Origin: Acidobacteriota bacterium
GTDB lineage: Bacteria > Acidobacteriota > Terriglobia > Terriglobales > Acidobacteriaceae
DNA: 64,000 bases
Direction of reading: 5' to 3'
Assembly: GCA_019351975.1 (NCBI GenBank)
Contig: JABBOG010000002.1
Span: 67,060-131,059 of the forward strand
Shown here: one piece after another, positions 36,563 through 47,627 of the stretch
Numbering within the stretch: position 1 is the stretch's first letter
Layout of the letters: every line of letters starts with the position of its first letter
Notes under the pieces: generated by a model
Database searches by the model: none
The model's input: only the letters and a program-made list of their open reading frames with translations
Told to the model about the DNA's origin: nothing
Made by a program: the position numbers and the translations under genes

Positions 36563-37657
36563 TCAGGCAGCGAACTCGCGATGAAGTTTGGAGCGGTAGC
36601 GGGACGGCGTGCGGGGCAGGTGGGCCGCGGGAATGGCGGGTGTACTCTGCGTGGTGGTCTGGGTGGCGTTGGAGGCGGGGAGCGTGGGCATGAAGAATTG
36701 CTCCAGGCGCGGCATACGGATGAAAAGAAGAAGGCCCATGACGAGGACGGTGGAGGCGAAGGAGGCCATGAGCAGCGGTTCGCGGTAGAGCTTCTCGGGG
36801 TTTTGGACGGCGCTCTCGGGCTTGAAGGACAGCTTGAGATAGATCGCCATGGTGAAAGCGATGAAGGGGAAGCCGAGGATGAGCTCAATGCGGTAGCGGA
36901 TGATGAAGGCGCCGAGGAAGAGCATGGCGGTGGAGGCGTAGAAGAGTACAGAGACGAGCAGGGACTCGGGGGTGTAGCGCTTGAAGGAGGCGCGGTAGGA
37001 GCCGGCGAGCGAGCTGTCGCCGGACTTGTGCAGCTCGGAGAGCTCGGAGAAGCGCTTGAGGGCCATGAAGTAGCAGCCGATCATCCAGTAGGCGATGAGA
37101 AGAGAGACGGGTGGGACGAGAGGGATGCCCATGGCGGCGGTGACGGCGTACCAGCCGAGGAGCATGCGGAGGGGGTTATTGATGGATTCGGTGAGGACGT
37201 CGAGGTAGGGGACGTCTTTGGTGCGGATGGGCGGGAAGTTGTAGATACAGCCCATGATCCAGAGGATGAGCGCCATGAGCGCGAACATTTTGGAGATGGT
37301 AAGGCCGATGGCGACACCGGCGACCATCATGAGGATCCACTGTATGTAGGCGGCGGGGATGCTGACGAGGCCGCGGGCGGCGGGACGATTCTTTTTGATG
37401 GGGTGAAGGCGGTCGAAGGGAGCGTCGAGGACTTCGTTGATGACGTAGTTGCTGCAGGCTACAAGGGTTATTGAGATGAACGCGATGACCAGCGTGCCGA
37501 CGAGGTGGAGATTGAAGAGCGCAGGATAGACGCTCAGGGGAACGATGACGCCGGGAAGGACGAAGAGATTCTTGATGGAGTGATCGAGCCGCGCGATGGC
37601 GAGATGCGCTCGGAGCCGCACTCCGAATGAGACGTTTGTGCGCTCGCGTTCAGACAT
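36563..37657 (-). CDS. UbiA family prenyltransferase, decaprenyl-phosphate phosphoribosyltransferase-like
   Basis: The 364-residue protein has about eight transmembrane helices and the UbiA Asp-rich motif in the form NYVINEVLDAPFDRLHPIKKNRPAARG. The second motif region follows IYNFPPIRTKDVPYLDVLTE. The HPxKKxRPxAxG extension is shared with DPPR synthase-like members (Rv3806c type) that load a phosphoribosyl group onto polyprenyl phosphate, rather than with quinone or haem prenyltransferases. GT-C-type genes and an FAD oxidoreductase nearby suggest lipid-linked sugar metabolism. The C-terminal tail of 40 residues is disordered. The ATG at 37657 follows GGGAGC. Confidence 0.78.
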   Translation of the reverse strand: MSERERTNVSFGVRLRAHLAIARLDHSIKNLFVLPGVIVPLSVYPALFNLHLVGTLVIAFISITLVACSNYVINEVLDAPFDRLHPIKKNRPAARGLVSIPAAYIQWILMMVAGVAIGLTISKMFALMALILWIMGCIYNFPPIRTKDVPYLDVLTESINNPLRMLLGWYAVTAAMGIPLVPPVSLLIAYWMIGCYFMALKRFSELSELHKSGDSSLAGSYRASFKRYTPESLLVSVLFYASTAMLFLGAFIIRYRIELILGFPFIAFTMAIYLKLSFKPESAVQNPEKLYREPLLMASFASTVLVMGLLLFIRMPRLEQFFMPTLPASNATQTTTQSTPAIPAAHLPRTPSRYRSKLHREFAA

Positions 37658-37833
37658 CTGCTGTGCTCCCTGGGCTGGTATTGCTGGTGCGCTTGATAGG
37701 AAGAGTATAGCGTGCGGGCGGGGGTGAGGCAGGAATCTGGACGGGTTGCGCTATGCTGATGGATAGTATCTGTTAGCGACATCGGCGGCAGATCACGGCG
37801 ATTGTCTGGAGCTTTGGGCGTAACCCAAAATAC

Positions 37834-38970
37834 ATGGTCAAAATGCAGCCACGACGGAAGACGCCTAAGCTTCGCCCAAGTACGAGGCTCCACGGACCAG
37901 AGTTGCGGGGGCTGGCGGATTTCGTGCCGCAGATTGTGTGGATGTGTACGCCAAATGGAGACAACATCTACTTCAATCGACGGTGGGTGGATTATACGGG
38001 GATGACGCTCGAAGAGAGCTACGGCGAGGGCTGGAATCGTCCGTTCCACGAAGACGATAGAGAAGCTGCTGGGAAGGCATGGAGTCGTGCGGTAGAAACC
38101 GGCGAACAGTATCAGGTGGAGAGCCGGATACGTGCTGCGGACGGAACGTATCGTTGGTTTCTGATGCGCGGAGAGCCGATCAAGGGTGCCGATGGCGCGA
38201 TCACGAAGTGGTTTGGCACATGCACGGACATCCAGGACATGAAGCAGGCGGAGCAGTTGCTGTTGCGCAGCGAAAAGCTCGCGTCCGTGGGCCGAATGGC
38301 TGCGAGCGTGGCGCATGAGATCAACAATCCGCTCGAGGCGATTACGAACCTGCTGTATCTGGCGAAGCAGAGCGAAGACATGGAATCCGTTCGCTCGTAT
38401 ATTGGCAACGCTGAAGCTGAGCTGGGTCGGGTGGCGCACATCACGCGGCAGTCGCTGGGTTTTTATCGCGAACAGAATGCTCCGACGCTTGTTTCTGTGC
38501 AGCGTCTGCTGGAGTCGGCGATTGAGATTCTGAACGCCAAGATCATTGCGAAGGAAGCGACGGTGGAGATGCGCTGGCATATGGATGCGCATGTGTCGGT
38601 GGTGGCTGGAGAGCTGCGGCAGGTGTTTGCAAATTTGATTGCAAACAGCCTTCATGCCATTGACGTTCGGGGCCGTGTGGAGTTACGCACTTCCGTCTCG
38701 TTCAATCATGCGAACGGCATCCGGTATGCGAGGGTCACCATCGCCGATAATGGACGGGGTATCGAACGCGAGGTCCGGCATAAACTTTTTGAGCCTTTTT
38801 TTACGACCAAGGGCGCGGTGGGTACAGGGCTAGGACTATGGGTCAGCAAGCAGATTCTGGACAAGCATCAGGGGACCATCCAAGTGCGTTCCAGGGCGGA
38901 AGGACCGGCGACGGGAACTGTGTTTCGGATTACGCTTCCGCTGCCAGCACTGAGGGAAGAGAGCCTGTAA
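37834..38970 (+). CDS. PAS-domain sensor histidine kinase
   Basis: The 378-residue protein has no transmembrane segment. One PAS/PAC domain (about 25-135, PQIVWMCTPNGDNIYFNRRW to WFGTCTDIQDMKQAEQ) precedes the kinase core. His161 lies in ASVAHEINNPLEAITN. The N box is ELRQVFANLIANSLHAI, the G1 box ADNGRGI, the F box LFEPFFTTK and the G2 box GTGLGLWVSKQI. It should sense a cytoplasmic signal and autophosphorylate. No response regulator is adjacent; the receiver-only protein at 18417 is 19 kb away. It is divergent from the UbiA-like gene. Confidence 0.9.
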   Translation: MVKMQPRRKTPKLRPSTRLHGPELRGLADFVPQIVWMCTPNGDNIYFNRRWVDYTGMTLEESYGEGWNRPFHEDDREAAGKAWSRAVETGEQYQVESRIRAADGTYRWFLMRGEPIKGADGAITKWFGTCTDIQDMKQAEQLLLRSEKLASVGRMAASVAHEINNPLEAITNLLYLAKQSEDMESVRSYIGNAEAELGRVAHITRQSLGFYREQNAPTLVSVQRLLESAIEILNAKIIAKEATVEMRWHMDAHVSVVAGELRQVFANLIANSLHAIDVRGRVELRTSVSFNHANGIRYARVTIADNGRGIEREVRHKLFEPFFTTKGAVGTGLGLWVSKQILDKHQGTIQVRSRAEGPATGTVFRITLPLPALREESL

Positions 38971-39046
38971 AGAGAGGATGACACGATAGGCAGGTCAGTC
39001 GGACGGTTGAAGCGTTCGTCGTGGTCGATCGATCGAATACGTTGGC

Positions 39047-40780
39047 ATGGGCAAGCGAGCGGTGATTATCGGTGCGGGGCCGGCGGGTCTGACCGCTGCG
39101 TTGGAGTTTTTACGCAAGACGGACGTGCAGCCGATTGTGCTGGAGGCGACGGGAGAGATCGGCGGCATCTCACGCACGATCCGCTACAAGGGCAACCGGA
39201 TGGACATCGGCGGCCACCGCTTTTTTTCCAAGAGCGACCGCGTGATGCAGTGGTGGATGGACCTGATGCCGGTGGAGGCTGCGGGAGATCATGCCGCCGC
39301 GGTGGAGATACGCTACCAGGGCAGGCAGCGCACCGTGGCCGTTCCGGTGGATACGGAAGAGGAGCCGCCGCTGCGTGGAATGGGTCCGCTGCAGACGGAG
39401 TTGCATGTGACGCGACAGGAGGCAGAGGGGCCTTTGGAGCGGCCGCCCGCGGCGACCGTTGTCGCGCCTGCAGCGCCGGCAGATGCAGACCTGGTTATGC
39501 TTGTGCGTCCGCGCAAGAGTCGCATTTACTATCTGCGAAAGTTCTTCGATTACCCGATCAATCTAAGTGGGACGACGGTGGCGAACCTTGGGCCGGTGCG
39601 GATGGCAAGGATTGGCGTGAGCTACGTGATGAGCCGTGTTCGTCCGATCAGGCAGGAGAAGAGCCTTGAGGATTTTCTGATCAACCGGTTCGGCAGAGAG
39701 CTGTATCTGACGTTCTTCAAGAGCTATACGGAGAAGGTGTGGGGTACGCCGTGCAACAAGATCTCCGCGGAGTGGGGGGCGCAGCGCATCAAGGGCCTGA
39801 GCCTGACGACGGCGTTGAAGCACTTTGTGCGGAAGATGTTTGCGCCGAAGTCGAAGGCTGCGGTCGACAGGGGCGGTAAGGATATTGCGCAGAAGGGTAC
39901 CGACACGTCGCTGATCGAGCGGTTTCTGTATCCGAAGTTTGGACCGGGGCAGCTATGGGAGCATGTGGCGGAAAGGGTCGTCGCAATGGGCGGCGAGATT
40001 CACATGGGTTGGAAGGTGGTGGGGATCGAAGCCGAGGGTGAGCGCGTCGTCGCCGTGGAGGTTGTGAACGAGGCTGGCGAACGGCAGCGGTTTGAGGGGG
40101 AATACTTCCTTTCCACGATGCCGATGCGAGACCTGGTACGGGCACTGGGCGCATCCGGAACCGAGGCGCCAGCTAATGTTCGCGAGGTGAGCGAAGGGCT
40201 GGAATATCGTGACTTCATCACGGTGGGCGTGCTGGCAAACAAGCTGGATGTGGAAGCCGACGCGACGATGAGAGGTTCGCGTTTGATACGCGACACGTGG
40301 ATTTATATTCAAGAGCCAGATGTGCTGCTGGGGCGGCTACAGATCTTCAATAACTGGAGCCCGTACATGGTGGCTGACCCGACGAAGGTGTGGATCGGCC
40401 TGGAGTACTTCTGCTACGAGACGGATCCGTTGTGGGCCATGCCGGATGAAGAACTCAAGCGTTTCGCGGTGGGGGAGTTAGAGACGATTGGAATCCTGAA
40501 GACAGCGGAGGTGCTGGATGCGCATGTGGTGCGCGTACCGAAGACCTATCCGGCGTACTTTGGAACGTACGACCGGTTTGCTGAGCTTCGGGAGTGGACG
40601 GACAGGTTTGAGAACCTGTTTTTGATCGGGCGCAATGGGATGCACAAGTACAACAACCAGGACCACTCGATGCTGACGGCGATGGCTGTCGTCGATGGAA
40701 TTGCAGCTGGTCATGTCGATAAAGCTGGAGTGTGGGGCATCAACTCCGAGCAGGAGTATCACGAGGAGAAGAAGGCGTAA
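39047..40780 (+). CDS. FAD-dependent oxidoreductase of the UDP-galactopyranose mutase / amine oxidase type
   Basis: The 577-residue protein starts with a dinucleotide-binding motif ([20 protein letters not shown] and [10 protein letters not shown]), then [20 protein letters not shown], a family-typical phrase. [21 protein letters not shown] is reminiscent of flavin mutase and desaturase-like enzymes. The end reads [24 protein letters not shown], the FAD-contacting segment. Between about residues 85 and 165 there is an Ala/Pro-rich insertion ([11 protein letters not shown] to AAPADADLV). The reaction is unknown; sugar-nucleotide or lipid-linked sugar modification is plausible given the neighbours. 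The next small gene starts six bases after its stop codon. Confidence 0.75.
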   Translation: MGKRAVIIGAGPAGLTAALEFLRKTDVQPIVLEATGEIGGISRTIRYKGNRMDIGGHRFFSKSDRVMQWWMDLMPVEAAGDHAAAVEIRYQGRQRTVAVPVDTEEEPPLRGMGPLQTELHVTRQEAEGPLERPPAATVVAPAAPADADLVMLVRPRKSRIYYLRKFFDYPINLSGTTVANLGPVRMARIGVSYVMSRVRPIRQEKSLEDFLINRFGRELYLTFFKSYTEKVWGTPCNKISAEWGAQRIKGLSLTTALKHFVRKMFAPKSKAAVDRGGKDIAQKGTDTSLIERFLYPKFGPGQLWEHVAERVVAMGGEIHMGWKVVGIEAEGERVVAVEVVNEAGERQRFEGEYFLSTMPMRDLVRALGASGTEAPANVREVSEGLEYRDFITVGVLANKLDVEADATMRGSRLIRDTWIYIQEPDVLLGRLQIFNNWSPYMVADPTKVWIGLEYFCYETDPLWAMPDEELKRFAVGELETIGILKTAEVLDAHVVRVPKTYPAYFGTYDRFAELREWTDRFENLFLIGRNGMHKYNNQDHSMLTAMAVVDGIAAGHVDKAGVWGINSEQEYHEEKKA

Positions 40781-40786
40781 CGACAG

Positions 40787-41203
40787 ATGCCTGTTGTCGT
40801 TTCGGTGCGAGGAGGAATTGTGCGGAAGTGGATTGCGTTCGCGATTTTGATAGCGGTGGTATTTCTGGTGTGGAACCGGCAGCGACTGTATGTGCGCGAT
40901 CCTTTGGCGAATGTGCTGCGGGATGGCGTGAAGGAAAAAGGCGCGCAGGTTTATATCAACTACTCCAACGACGCGCTGCTGGCGAACTATAACGCGCCGA
41001 TGTATGTGGAACTGGTCCAGAAGGGGGGGCGAATGGGTACGCCGGCGGTGTTGCATTGCGTGATGTATCTGGCGTGCCTGCTGGATGCCGATACACCCGC
41101 GTTGCTGGACGGAAGCAGCGTGGGCAACGTCGTTTCCATGAGTAACAGGCAGGTGCAGTTTCGCGATGCGAAGGGGCGTGATGTTGTAGTGACGCTGCGA
41201 TAG
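40787..41203 (+). CDS. Small membrane-anchored hypothetical protein
   Basis: The protein has up to 138 residues, with one N-terminal hydrophobic anchor (KWIAFAILIAVVFLVWNRQR) and a soluble beta-rich domain outside (GAQVYINYSNDALLANYNAP, then GRDVVVTLR). The start may be ATG 40787, six bases after the preceding stop, or GTG 40820, which has a strong AGGAGG site and would give 127 residues. It is most likely in one operon with the FAD oxidoreductase. Function is unknown. Confidence 0.65.
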   Translation: MPVVVSVRGGIVRKWIAFAILIAVVFLVWNRQRLYVRDPLANVLRDGVKEKGAQVYINYSNDALLANYNAPMYVELVQKGGRMGTPAVLHCVMYLACLLDADTPALLDGSSVGNVVSMSNRQVQFRDAKGRDVVVTLR

Positions 41204-41228
41204 CAGGAGAGAAGGGCGGCGCTGGAGA

Positions 41229-41699
41229 CTAGTCGCGAGACGGCGGATACCAGGGCAGGGGCTGCGCAAAGTAGATGAGAACGCCGGGGGAGGCTCTGAG
41301 CTTGAGCGTGGGGCTACAGGCGTCGAGCGGAACGTAACCGTGTGCCAGCACATCCTTGATGGGGATGAGGTCGTTGAAGGGGCCGCAAGCGGTGTACGCG
41401 GGGCGATGTTTTTTGCCAGTTCTCGCGACGCTCAGCGAGAAAGCGGGGGTTCCAGCCGGAATCTGAAGGTACCCGAAGCCGCGGCTATCGATTTTGACGG
41501 TGGTGCGCTGGGTGTTTCCGGGAAATTTCGCGCGAATGGATCGATTGCGCATGGGCCTGCCGGTTTTCCCATTCACCATGTAGATGGTGAGGCCGCGCGT
41601 GGGCCGCACCGGAGCGTTTTGGGCAGAACAATCGAGGGACGCGGCAACGACGGCAGCTGAGAGGATCGCGTGCACGATGCTGTAGCGAAGGCCCCGCAT
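41229..41699 (-). CDS. Hypothetical secreted protein
   Basis: The 156-residue protein has a signal peptide (MRGLRYSIVHAILSAAVVAA, cleavage near CSA-QN). A beta-sandwich-like domain follows (GLTIYMVNGKTGRPMRNRSI, then KIDSRGFGYLQIPAGTPAFS), resembling the carboxypeptidase-regulatory or TonB-plug-associated fold that starts with 'NGKTGKPI'. No catalytic residues are seen. The start at 41699 gives the cleanest signal peptide; the frame is open to 41726. It is divergent from the S10 peptidase gene. Confidence 0.62.
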   Translation of the reverse strand: MRGLRYSIVHAILSAAVVAASLDCSAQNAPVRPTRGLTIYMVNGKTGRPMRNRSIRAKFPGNTQRTTVKIDSRGFGYLQIPAGTPAFSLSVARTGKKHRPAYTACGPFNDLIPIKDVLAHGYVPLDACSPTLKLRASPGVLIYFAQPLPWYPPSRD

Positions 41700-41734
41700 G
41701 GAGTAATTATAGGCTGCGAGGTACATTGATAGGT

Positions 41735-43270
41735 ATGACTTTGCGACGTTTCGTTCCCGCGCTCCTTTTGCTCAGCCTTCCCCTGCTTGCACAGCACCAG
41801 CCAAAGGCACAGGGCGACAAGCCTGCAGGGCCGCCAGCTGCTGCGGATGGAGCAACGAAGCCCCCTGCGAAGCCAGACGCTACGCCCGAAGGTCTGCCGG
41901 CGGATAAATCCATCGCGCAGACAATAACGGTGAACGGAAAGACGCTGCACTACACGGCGACGGTGGGCACGATCCACCTGAAGGATGACAAGGGCAAGCC
42001 AACGGGCGATGTGATGTATACCTCGTACATTCTGGACCGTGGCAAGGATGCGCCGTCGCGGCCTGTGTTGTTCGCCGTGAATGGTGGCCCGGGCGCGTCG
42101 TCGGTGTATCTGAATCTGGGAGCGATCGGGCCGAAGCACATTGCGTTTGCGAATGCGGGCGAGTCGGCGAGCGATCCTGCGACGCTGACTGACAATCCGG
42201 GTACATGGCTGGACTTTACTGACGAGGTGTTTCTGGACCCGATTGGCACGGGTTTTTCAAAGTCGCTGGTGGATGAAGCAGAGACGAAAAAGCTGTTTTA
42301 CGGGCCGACGCCGGACATCGAATACCTATCGCTGGTGGTGTACAAGTGGCTGGTGCAGAACGACCGCCTGCTGGATAAGAAGTATCTGATGGGTGAGAGC
42401 TATGGCGGGTACCGTGGACCGCGGATGACGCACTATCTGCAGTCGCAGCTGGGAGTGGCGATGAATGGCCTGGTGCTGGTGAGTCCGTATCTGAACCCAT
42501 CGTTCGGTGACGGAAACCTGTCGCCCATTCCTTGGATGATTACGCTGCCTGCGATCACGGCGGCGCACCTGGAGAACGAGCACAAGCTTTCGGACGCGGC
42601 GATGCAACAGGTGATTGGATACACCGAAGGCGAGTACGCTTCAGCGTTGATCAAAGGGCCTGCGGATAAGGCTGCGACGGATGCGATGATCGCGAAGGTG
42701 ACGGAGATGACCGGGTTGGATGCGCAGTTTGTGCGGTACTCCGGCGGAAGGCTTGACACTGAGGCTTACCTTCGCGAGGTGCATCGCGAAAAGGGTGAGA
42801 TCGGTTCAGTCTATGACTCGAATGTGACGGCACCGGATCCGTTCCCGTACGCGCCTGAACAGGAATCGAGCGATCCGATTCTGGAGAGCATTATTGCGCC
42901 AACGACGGAGGCGATGGTGAACTTCATCACGAATACGGTGGGATGGAAGACAGACGCGCGGTACTATGCGCTGTCGTATGACGTGAACCGTGACTGGGAC
43001 CGTCAGGGGCCGGCGCTGCGGCAAGGCGCAGTGGGCGATCTGCGACAGGCGGTGGCGGCGGACCCCAAACTGCAGGTGCTGATCGTGCATGGGTGGAATG
43101 ATCTTTCGTGCCCGTTCATGGGGTCGTTGCTGACGGAGAACCAGATGCCGACCAAGCTTGCGGGACAGATTCAAGTGCACGAGTTTCCGGGTGGACACAT
43201 GTTCTACACGCGGCCGGAGAACCAGACCGGCCTGCATCAACTCGCGGAGACGATGGTCAGCGCGCACTAG
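41735..43270 (+). CDS. Secreted S10 family serine carboxypeptidase-like protein
   Basis: The 511-residue protein has a signal peptide (MTLRRFVPALLLLSLPLLAQ) and a Pro/Ala-rich linker before an alpha/beta hydrolase domain. The oxyanion block is VNGGPGASSVYLNLGAIGP. The nucleophile is in MGESYGGYRGP, the Asp in VHGWNDLSCPF and the His in FPGGHMFYTR. S10 enzymes remove C-terminal residues at acid pH, which suits an acidophilic soil bacterium. The ATG at 41735 is used; a TTG at 41726 is three codons upstream. It lies on the same strand as the following membrane protein gene, 29 bp away. Confidence 0.88.
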   Translation: MTLRRFVPALLLLSLPLLAQHQPKAQGDKPAGPPAAADGATKPPAKPDATPEGLPADKSIAQTITVNGKTLHYTATVGTIHLKDDKGKPTGDVMYTSYILDRGKDAPSRPVLFAVNGGPGASSVYLNLGAIGPKHIAFANAGESASDPATLTDNPGTWLDFTDEVFLDPIGTGFSKSLVDEAETKKLFYGPTPDIEYLSLVVYKWLVQNDRLLDKKYLMGESYGGYRGPRMTHYLQSQLGVAMNGLVLVSPYLNPSFGDGNLSPIPWMITLPAITAAHLENEHKLSDAAMQQVIGYTEGEYASALIKGPADKAATDAMIAKVTEMTGLDAQFVRYSGGRLDTEAYLREVHREKGEIGSVYDSNVTAPDPFPYAPEQESSDPILESIIAPTTEAMVNFITNTVGWKTDARYYALSYDVNRDWDRQGPALRQGAVGDLRQAVAADPKLQVLIVHGWNDLSCPFMGSLLTENQMPTKLAGQIQVHEFPGGHMFYTRPENQTGLHQLAETMVSAH

Positions 43271-43299
43271 TCAGCATCGAACGCCCGAAGGGGGGCTGC

Positions 43300-43800
43300 A
43301 TGATTCTTTGGTTTGTATTGTTGGGCATCACGGTCGGTCTGCGGACGATGACCGCCATGGCTGTGCTGTGCTGGTTTGCATGGTTCCAGTTGCTGCCACA
43401 GAATGGGTGGGCATTCTGGGTAGGCTACCTGGCAACGGCGGTCGTCTTCACAGTGCTCGCAGTCGGCGAGTACATCGGTGACACGCTGCCGCAGACGCCG
43501 AACCGCACTGACCCGATGCTGGTGGGTGCACGGCTCGCGTTCGGTGCACTTGTAGGAGCGTTGGCGGCGCATGGAACGCTCGAACCAGCTGCCGGCGGCA
43601 TCCTGTTCGGCGTACTTGGAGCCGTGATCGGGACATATGGTGGTTATCGTGTGCGTATGTACTGGTCGAAGGCGATTGGGCACGACCTTCCAGTAGCGCT
43701 CACCGAGTCTGCGATTGCACTTCTGCTGGCGATCTTCGCATGCTGGCAGGCGCACCAGTTTATTGCTGTCTATGCGCTGCCGACGAGGTTTTCGCTGTAG
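43300..43800 (+). CDS. DUF4126-like membrane protein
   Basis: The 166-residue protein has four or five hydrophobic helices. GLRTMTAMAVLCW near the start and GEYIGDTLPQTPNRTDP followed by ARLAFGALVGALAA resemble DUF4126-type proteins of unknown function. A final segment GTYGGYRVRMYW is followed by GHDLPVALTESAIALLLAIF. The start at 43300 follows the GGGGGCTGC sequence; upstream frame extensions overlap the S10 gene and are not used. It is convergent with hemB. Confidence 0.7.
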   Translation: MILWFVLLGITVGLRTMTAMAVLCWFAWFQLLPQNGWAFWVGYLATAVVFTVLAVGEYIGDTLPQTPNRTDPMLVGARLAFGALVGALAAHGTLEPAAGGILFGVLGAVIGTYGGYRVRMYWSKAIGHDLPVALTESAIALLLAIFACWQAHQFIAVYALPTRFSL

Positions 43801-43812
43801 CCATCGACCTGG

Positions 43813-44805
43813 TTACAGCGCCTTGGCGGCATCCTTTGCGAAGTAGGTGACGATGAAGTCGGCACCGGCGCGGCGGATGCTGAGCAGGCTTTCGAGCATG
43901 GCGCGTTCGGGTTCAAGCCAGCCGCGCTGGAAGGCTGCGTGCAGCATCGAGTACTCGCCCGAGACCTGATAGGCGCCCATGGGCAGATCGAAGCGGTTGC
44001 GGGCTTCGCGTATGACGTCGAGATAGGGCATCGCGGGCTTCATCAGCAGCATATCCGCACCTTCAGCGATATCCTGTTCGATCTCACGCATGGCCTCGCG
44101 CAGGTTCGCGCCGTCCATCTGGTAGGTTCGCCGATCGCCGAACTGCGGAGCGGAATCGGCTGCGTCGCGGAAGGGGCCGTAAAAGGCTGAGGCGAACTTG
44201 GAAGCGTAGCTAAGAATGGGCGTGTTGTGTTTGCCGGCTGCATCGAGCGCTGAGCGCATTGCAGCGATACGGCCGTCCATCATGTCGCTCGGCGCGACGA
44301 TATCGGCGCCGGCGGCGGCAAGGGATGCAGCCGCCTTGGCAAGCAGCGCCACACTGGAATCGTTCTCCACCTCAAAATGTTCGCCATCGCGAGCGACCAG
44401 GCCGCAGTGGCCGTGCGAGGTGTACTCGCACAGGCAGACATCTGCGATGGTAACGAGGGACTTGGAGGCGGGCAGCGCTTTGATAGCGCGCAGCGCACGC
44501 TGAACGATGCCGTCGGATGCCCATGCGCCGCTGCCCTGCTCGTCCTTTTCAGCTGGGATGCCGAAGAGCAGGATGCCGCCGATGCCGAGAGCGGCGCAGA
44601 CTTCGACCTCTTTGAGCGCCTCGTCGATGGATAGGTTATAGACGCCGGGCATCGAAGAGATCTCGCGGCGTAGGCCTTCGCCTTCGCACACAAAGAGTGG
44701 GTAGATGAGCGCGCGTGGCTGTAGCTGGGTCTCACGTACGAGCGAGCGCATGGCAGCGGTGGAACGGAGACGGCGGAGACGGGTTGCAGGAAACTCCATG
44801 CTCAT
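43813..44805 (-). CDS. hemB: Porphobilinogen synthase (delta-aminolevulinic acid dehydratase)
   Basis: The 330-residue protein has the zinc-type active site [14 protein letters not shown] (three Cys). The two catalytic Lys blocks are [20 protein letters not shown] and [13 protein letters not shown], and [11 protein letters not shown] follows. It condenses two 5-aminolevulinate molecules to porphobilinogen in tetrapyrrole synthesis. The ATG at 44805 ([14 protein letters not shown]) is preferred over 44865 because the upstream residues are not family-like and would overlap the divergent mutS2 start. Confidence 0.95.
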   Translation of the reverse strand: MSMEFPATRLRRLRSTAAMRSLVRETQLQPRALIYPLFVCEGEGLRREISSMPGVYNLSIDEALKEVEVCAALGIGGILLFGIPAEKDEQGSGAWASDGIVQRALRAIKALPASKSLVTIADVCLCEYTSHGHCGLVARDGEHFEVENDSSVALLAKAAASLAAAGADIVAPSDMMDGRIAAMRSALDAAGKHNTPILSYASKFASAFYGPFRDAADSAPQFGDRRTYQMDGANLREAMREIEQDIAEGADMLLMKPAMPYLDVIREARNRFDLPMGAYQVSGEYSMLHAAFQRGWLEPERAMLESLLSIRRAGADFIVTYFAKDAAKAL

Positions 44806-44889
44806 GATTCTATGACTGCGCCGCGCGAAACGCAGCCTTTGTGCGGAAGAGGGAGTTGGGCACAAGCGCGCAGGACGTATTCTAGGGAT

Positions 44890-47376
44890 GTGGCGTTCCT
44901 TCCCGAGATACCAAGTCCGTTAGTGGAGATCAGCGCAAAGGCGCTGCAGTGGTTTGAGCTGATCGAGCACCTGGCGCGACGCGCGCAATCGCCGCTGGGG
45001 CGTGCTTGGGTCAGCGCACTTGCACCCAGCGCGGACGTGCGCTGGATCGGTCAGCAGCAGCAGCGCAACGCGGAGATGCAGCGCCTGATCGCTGGCGGAA
45101 GCTTTGACTTTCGCGGCATCTTCGATGTGACCGAGCTGCTGGATAAGGCGGGGATTGAGGGTTCGGCGCTGGAGGCGATGGAGCTGCGCAGCGTGATCGT
45201 CCATGCAGAACGCGTGGAGGCGTGGCGGCAGACGATGCTTGCGCCACCGGATACGGTTCGTTCGCGGTGGCCGGGGATGGAAGATCTTTCGGCGGCGCTG
45301 GTACCGCACGACCTCAGCGAGATGCTGCGTTCGCTGAGCGGAAAGATTGAGCCCGATGGCAGCCTCAGCGATAACGCATCGCCGGAGCTGGCGAGAATTC
45401 GGAGGGCGATGGGGCAGCAGCACCGCGCGATCGAAGCCAGCCTACGCCGGGCGCTGGCACGGCTCTCAGAAGACGGCAGCACGCAGGATTCGCTGATCAC
45501 TGTGCGCGGTGAGCGGTTTGTGATTCCAGTGAAGGTGGAGTTCAAGCGCAAGGTTGGTGGCGTGGTGCACGGCTCCAGTTCGAGCGGGCAGACGGTCTTT
45601 GTGGAGCCGATGGAGACCATCGAGCACAACAACGAACTGACGCGACTGCTGGACGAAGAGCAAGGCGAGATTCACAGGATTCTGGTGGCGATGACGCGTG
45701 CCGTGGCTGCCCACGCGGTGGCGCTGATGGTGGGAGCAGCGGTGCTTGCGGAGGCTGATGCGCACCAGGCAATCGCGCGCTTCGCCGTGGAGCTTGCATG
45801 CGTGCGGCCGGGCGATGCAGCAGACGAAGATGCCGAAGCAGAAGAGGGTGTCGGAGAGTTCGATCTCGTAGCGGCCCGGCATCCGCTGCTGGAGATGCGG
45901 CTGCGCGAGCAGGATGCAGCCATTATTCCGCTGACCATCGCGCTGCCGACTGGCAAGAAGCAGATGATCGTGAGCGGCCCAAACACCGGCGGGAAGACGG
46001 TCGCTCTGAAGACCGCAGGGCTGCTGGCGTTGATGGCGCAGGCGGGCGTTCCTGTACCCGCAACGCGTGCGCGGCTACCACTGTTCACGGCCATCTACGC
46101 GGATATCGGCGATGCACAATCCATCGAGCAGAACCTTTCGACGTTTTCTGCCCATGTCGTAAACGTCGACCGGATTGCAAGGCATGCCGATGCGGACTCG
46201 CTGGTGCTGCTGGACGAGCTTGGATCGGCGACCGATCCTGAAGAGGGTGCGGCGCTGGCCGTCGCCGTGGCGGAGCATTTTTTGCGGCTTGGGGCGTGGT
46301 GCGTCATTACGACCCACCTTACTTCGCTGAAGGTATATGCGGCCAAGCACGACGGCGTATTGAATGCGGCGGTGGGCTTCGACGAAGTTGCGCTGGCACC
46401 TACGTACGAGCTGCGGCTTGGTGTTCCGGGTGCCTCCGCTGGATTGAACATCGCGGCAAGGTTAGGTCTGGATCCTGCGATTGTAGCCAACGCTCGTGCG
46501 CAGATGACGACGCAGCAGATCGACATTGGGAGGTTCCTGGACGAACTGCATGCGCAGTTGACGGCGGCTGGCGCGGAGCGTGAACATCTGGCAGCCGCGG
46601 AGCGTACGCTGGCGAAGGAGCGGCTGCGGCTGGAACAGGAGGGCCGAGCTGAACAGCAGGCGCGTACGCGCGAGCTGGAACGGCAGTTGAAGGCTCTGAT
46701 CGAAGATTTCGAATCGCAACTGCGCGACACGGTGAAGGCCATCGACGATAAGACGGTGGCGCAAAAGATCGCGCGCGACTCAGCGCTGCGGATCGCGCGG
46801 TTGAAGCGTGAGTTCTCCGAACAGTTTCAGACGACAGTGGTCGCGCACAATGCGCCACCACAGAGTGAGGCGGAGCGCCAGGCAGCGCAGCGACAGCGCG
46901 AACCGAAGGTTGGGGATCTGGTGCGGTTGCGCTCGCTGAACCGTGAAGGCCGCGTGGTGCGCGTGCTCGACGCGAAGACCCTGGAGGTCGCTGTAGGCGC
47001 GATGAAGACGCGCGTGCCGCGTAGCGACATTGCTGAGGTTGTGGCCGCAGCGGAGAAGCCGCTGGATGCCGTAAAGCGACGCGGCGGCATCACCGTGTCC
47101 ACCGTTGGCGGTGGCGAGGACGCGGAATATGTAAGCTCAGAGATCAACGTAATTGGAAGGACCGCTGACGAGGCCGAGAGCGAAGTCGAACGGTTCGTGG
47201 AACGTGCATTTCTCGCAGGCCTGCCGAGGATCCGCGTCGTGCACGGCGTGGGCATGGGGATTCTGCGGCGCACGCTGCGGGACTTTCTGGTGAAACATCC
47301 TCACGTCACTTCCGTTTCGGAGCCGCCGTATAACGAGGGTGGGCAAGGGGCTACGCTCGTGGACCTGCGACAGTAA
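44890..47376 (+). CDS. mutS2: MutS2 family ATPase with C-terminal Smr domain
   Basis: The protein of about 828 residues has the MutS2 order: core and lever helices, the ATPase (Walker [17 protein letters not shown]; Walker [30 protein letters not shown]), a long coiled coil ([20 protein letters not shown] onward), a KOW-like linker ([20 protein letters not shown]), and an Smr domain ending in [18 protein letters not shown]. MutS2 acts on branched DNA or collided ribosomes rather than in mismatch repair. The start is uncertain: GTG 44890 is used because ATG 44812 would lie only 6 bp from the divergent hemB start. Confidence 0.92.
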   Translation: MAFLPEIPSPLVEISAKALQWFELIEHLARRAQSPLGRAWVSALAPSADVRWIGQQQQRNAEMQRLIAGGSFDFRGIFDVTELLDKAGIEGSALEAMELRSVIVHAERVEAWRQTMLAPPDTVRSRWPGMEDLSAALVPHDLSEMLRSLSGKIEPDGSLSDNASPELARIRRAMGQQHRAIEASLRRALARLSEDGSTQDSLITVRGERFVIPVKVEFKRKVGGVVHGSSSSGQTVFVEPMETIEHNNELTRLLDEEQGEIHRILVAMTRAVAAHAVALMVGAAVLAEADAHQAIARFAVELACVRPGDAADEDAEAEEGVGEFDLVAARHPLLEMRLREQDAAIIPLTIALPTGKKQMIVSGPNTGGKTVALKTAGLLALMAQAGVPVPATRARLPLFTAIYADIGDAQSIEQNLSTFSAHVVNVDRIARHADADSLVLLDELGSATDPEEGAALAVAVAEHFLRLGAWCVITTHLTSLKVYAAKHDGVLNAAVGFDEVALAPTYELRLGVPGASAGLNIAARLGLDPAIVANARAQMTTQQIDIGRFLDELHAQLTAAGAEREHLAAAERTLAKERLRLEQEGRAEQQARTRELERQLKALIEDFESQLRDTVKAIDDKTVAQKIARDSALRIARLKREFSEQFQTTVVAHNAPPQSEAERQAAQRQREPKVGDLVRLRSLNREGRVVRVLDAKTLEVAVGAMKTRVPRSDIAEVVAAAEKPLDAVKRRGGITVSTVGGGEDAEYVSSEINVIGRTADEAESEVERFVERAFLAGLPRIRVVHGVGMGILRRTLRDFLVKHPHVTSVSEPPYNEGGQGATLVDLRQ

Positions 47377-47627
47377 GCTTGCGCTATTCCTTCGCACGCA
47401 TTGACGTGCTGTAGTCCCCGTTCGCTGCGAGATATCGCCGTTCGCTGTATAGGCAACGACATAGCGTACCAGCTCACCTAATCTAGAACTTGCAGCGAAT
47501 CGTTCGTTTGTGTGTCTGTTCAAAGCTCAAGCGAATCGACTCTAATACTTCTCGGCTGTGTACTGGCGAAGTACGCTTGGATAGGTTTTCTCGGCATACA
47601 GCGTCGCAGTCAATTTCAGGAGAGATC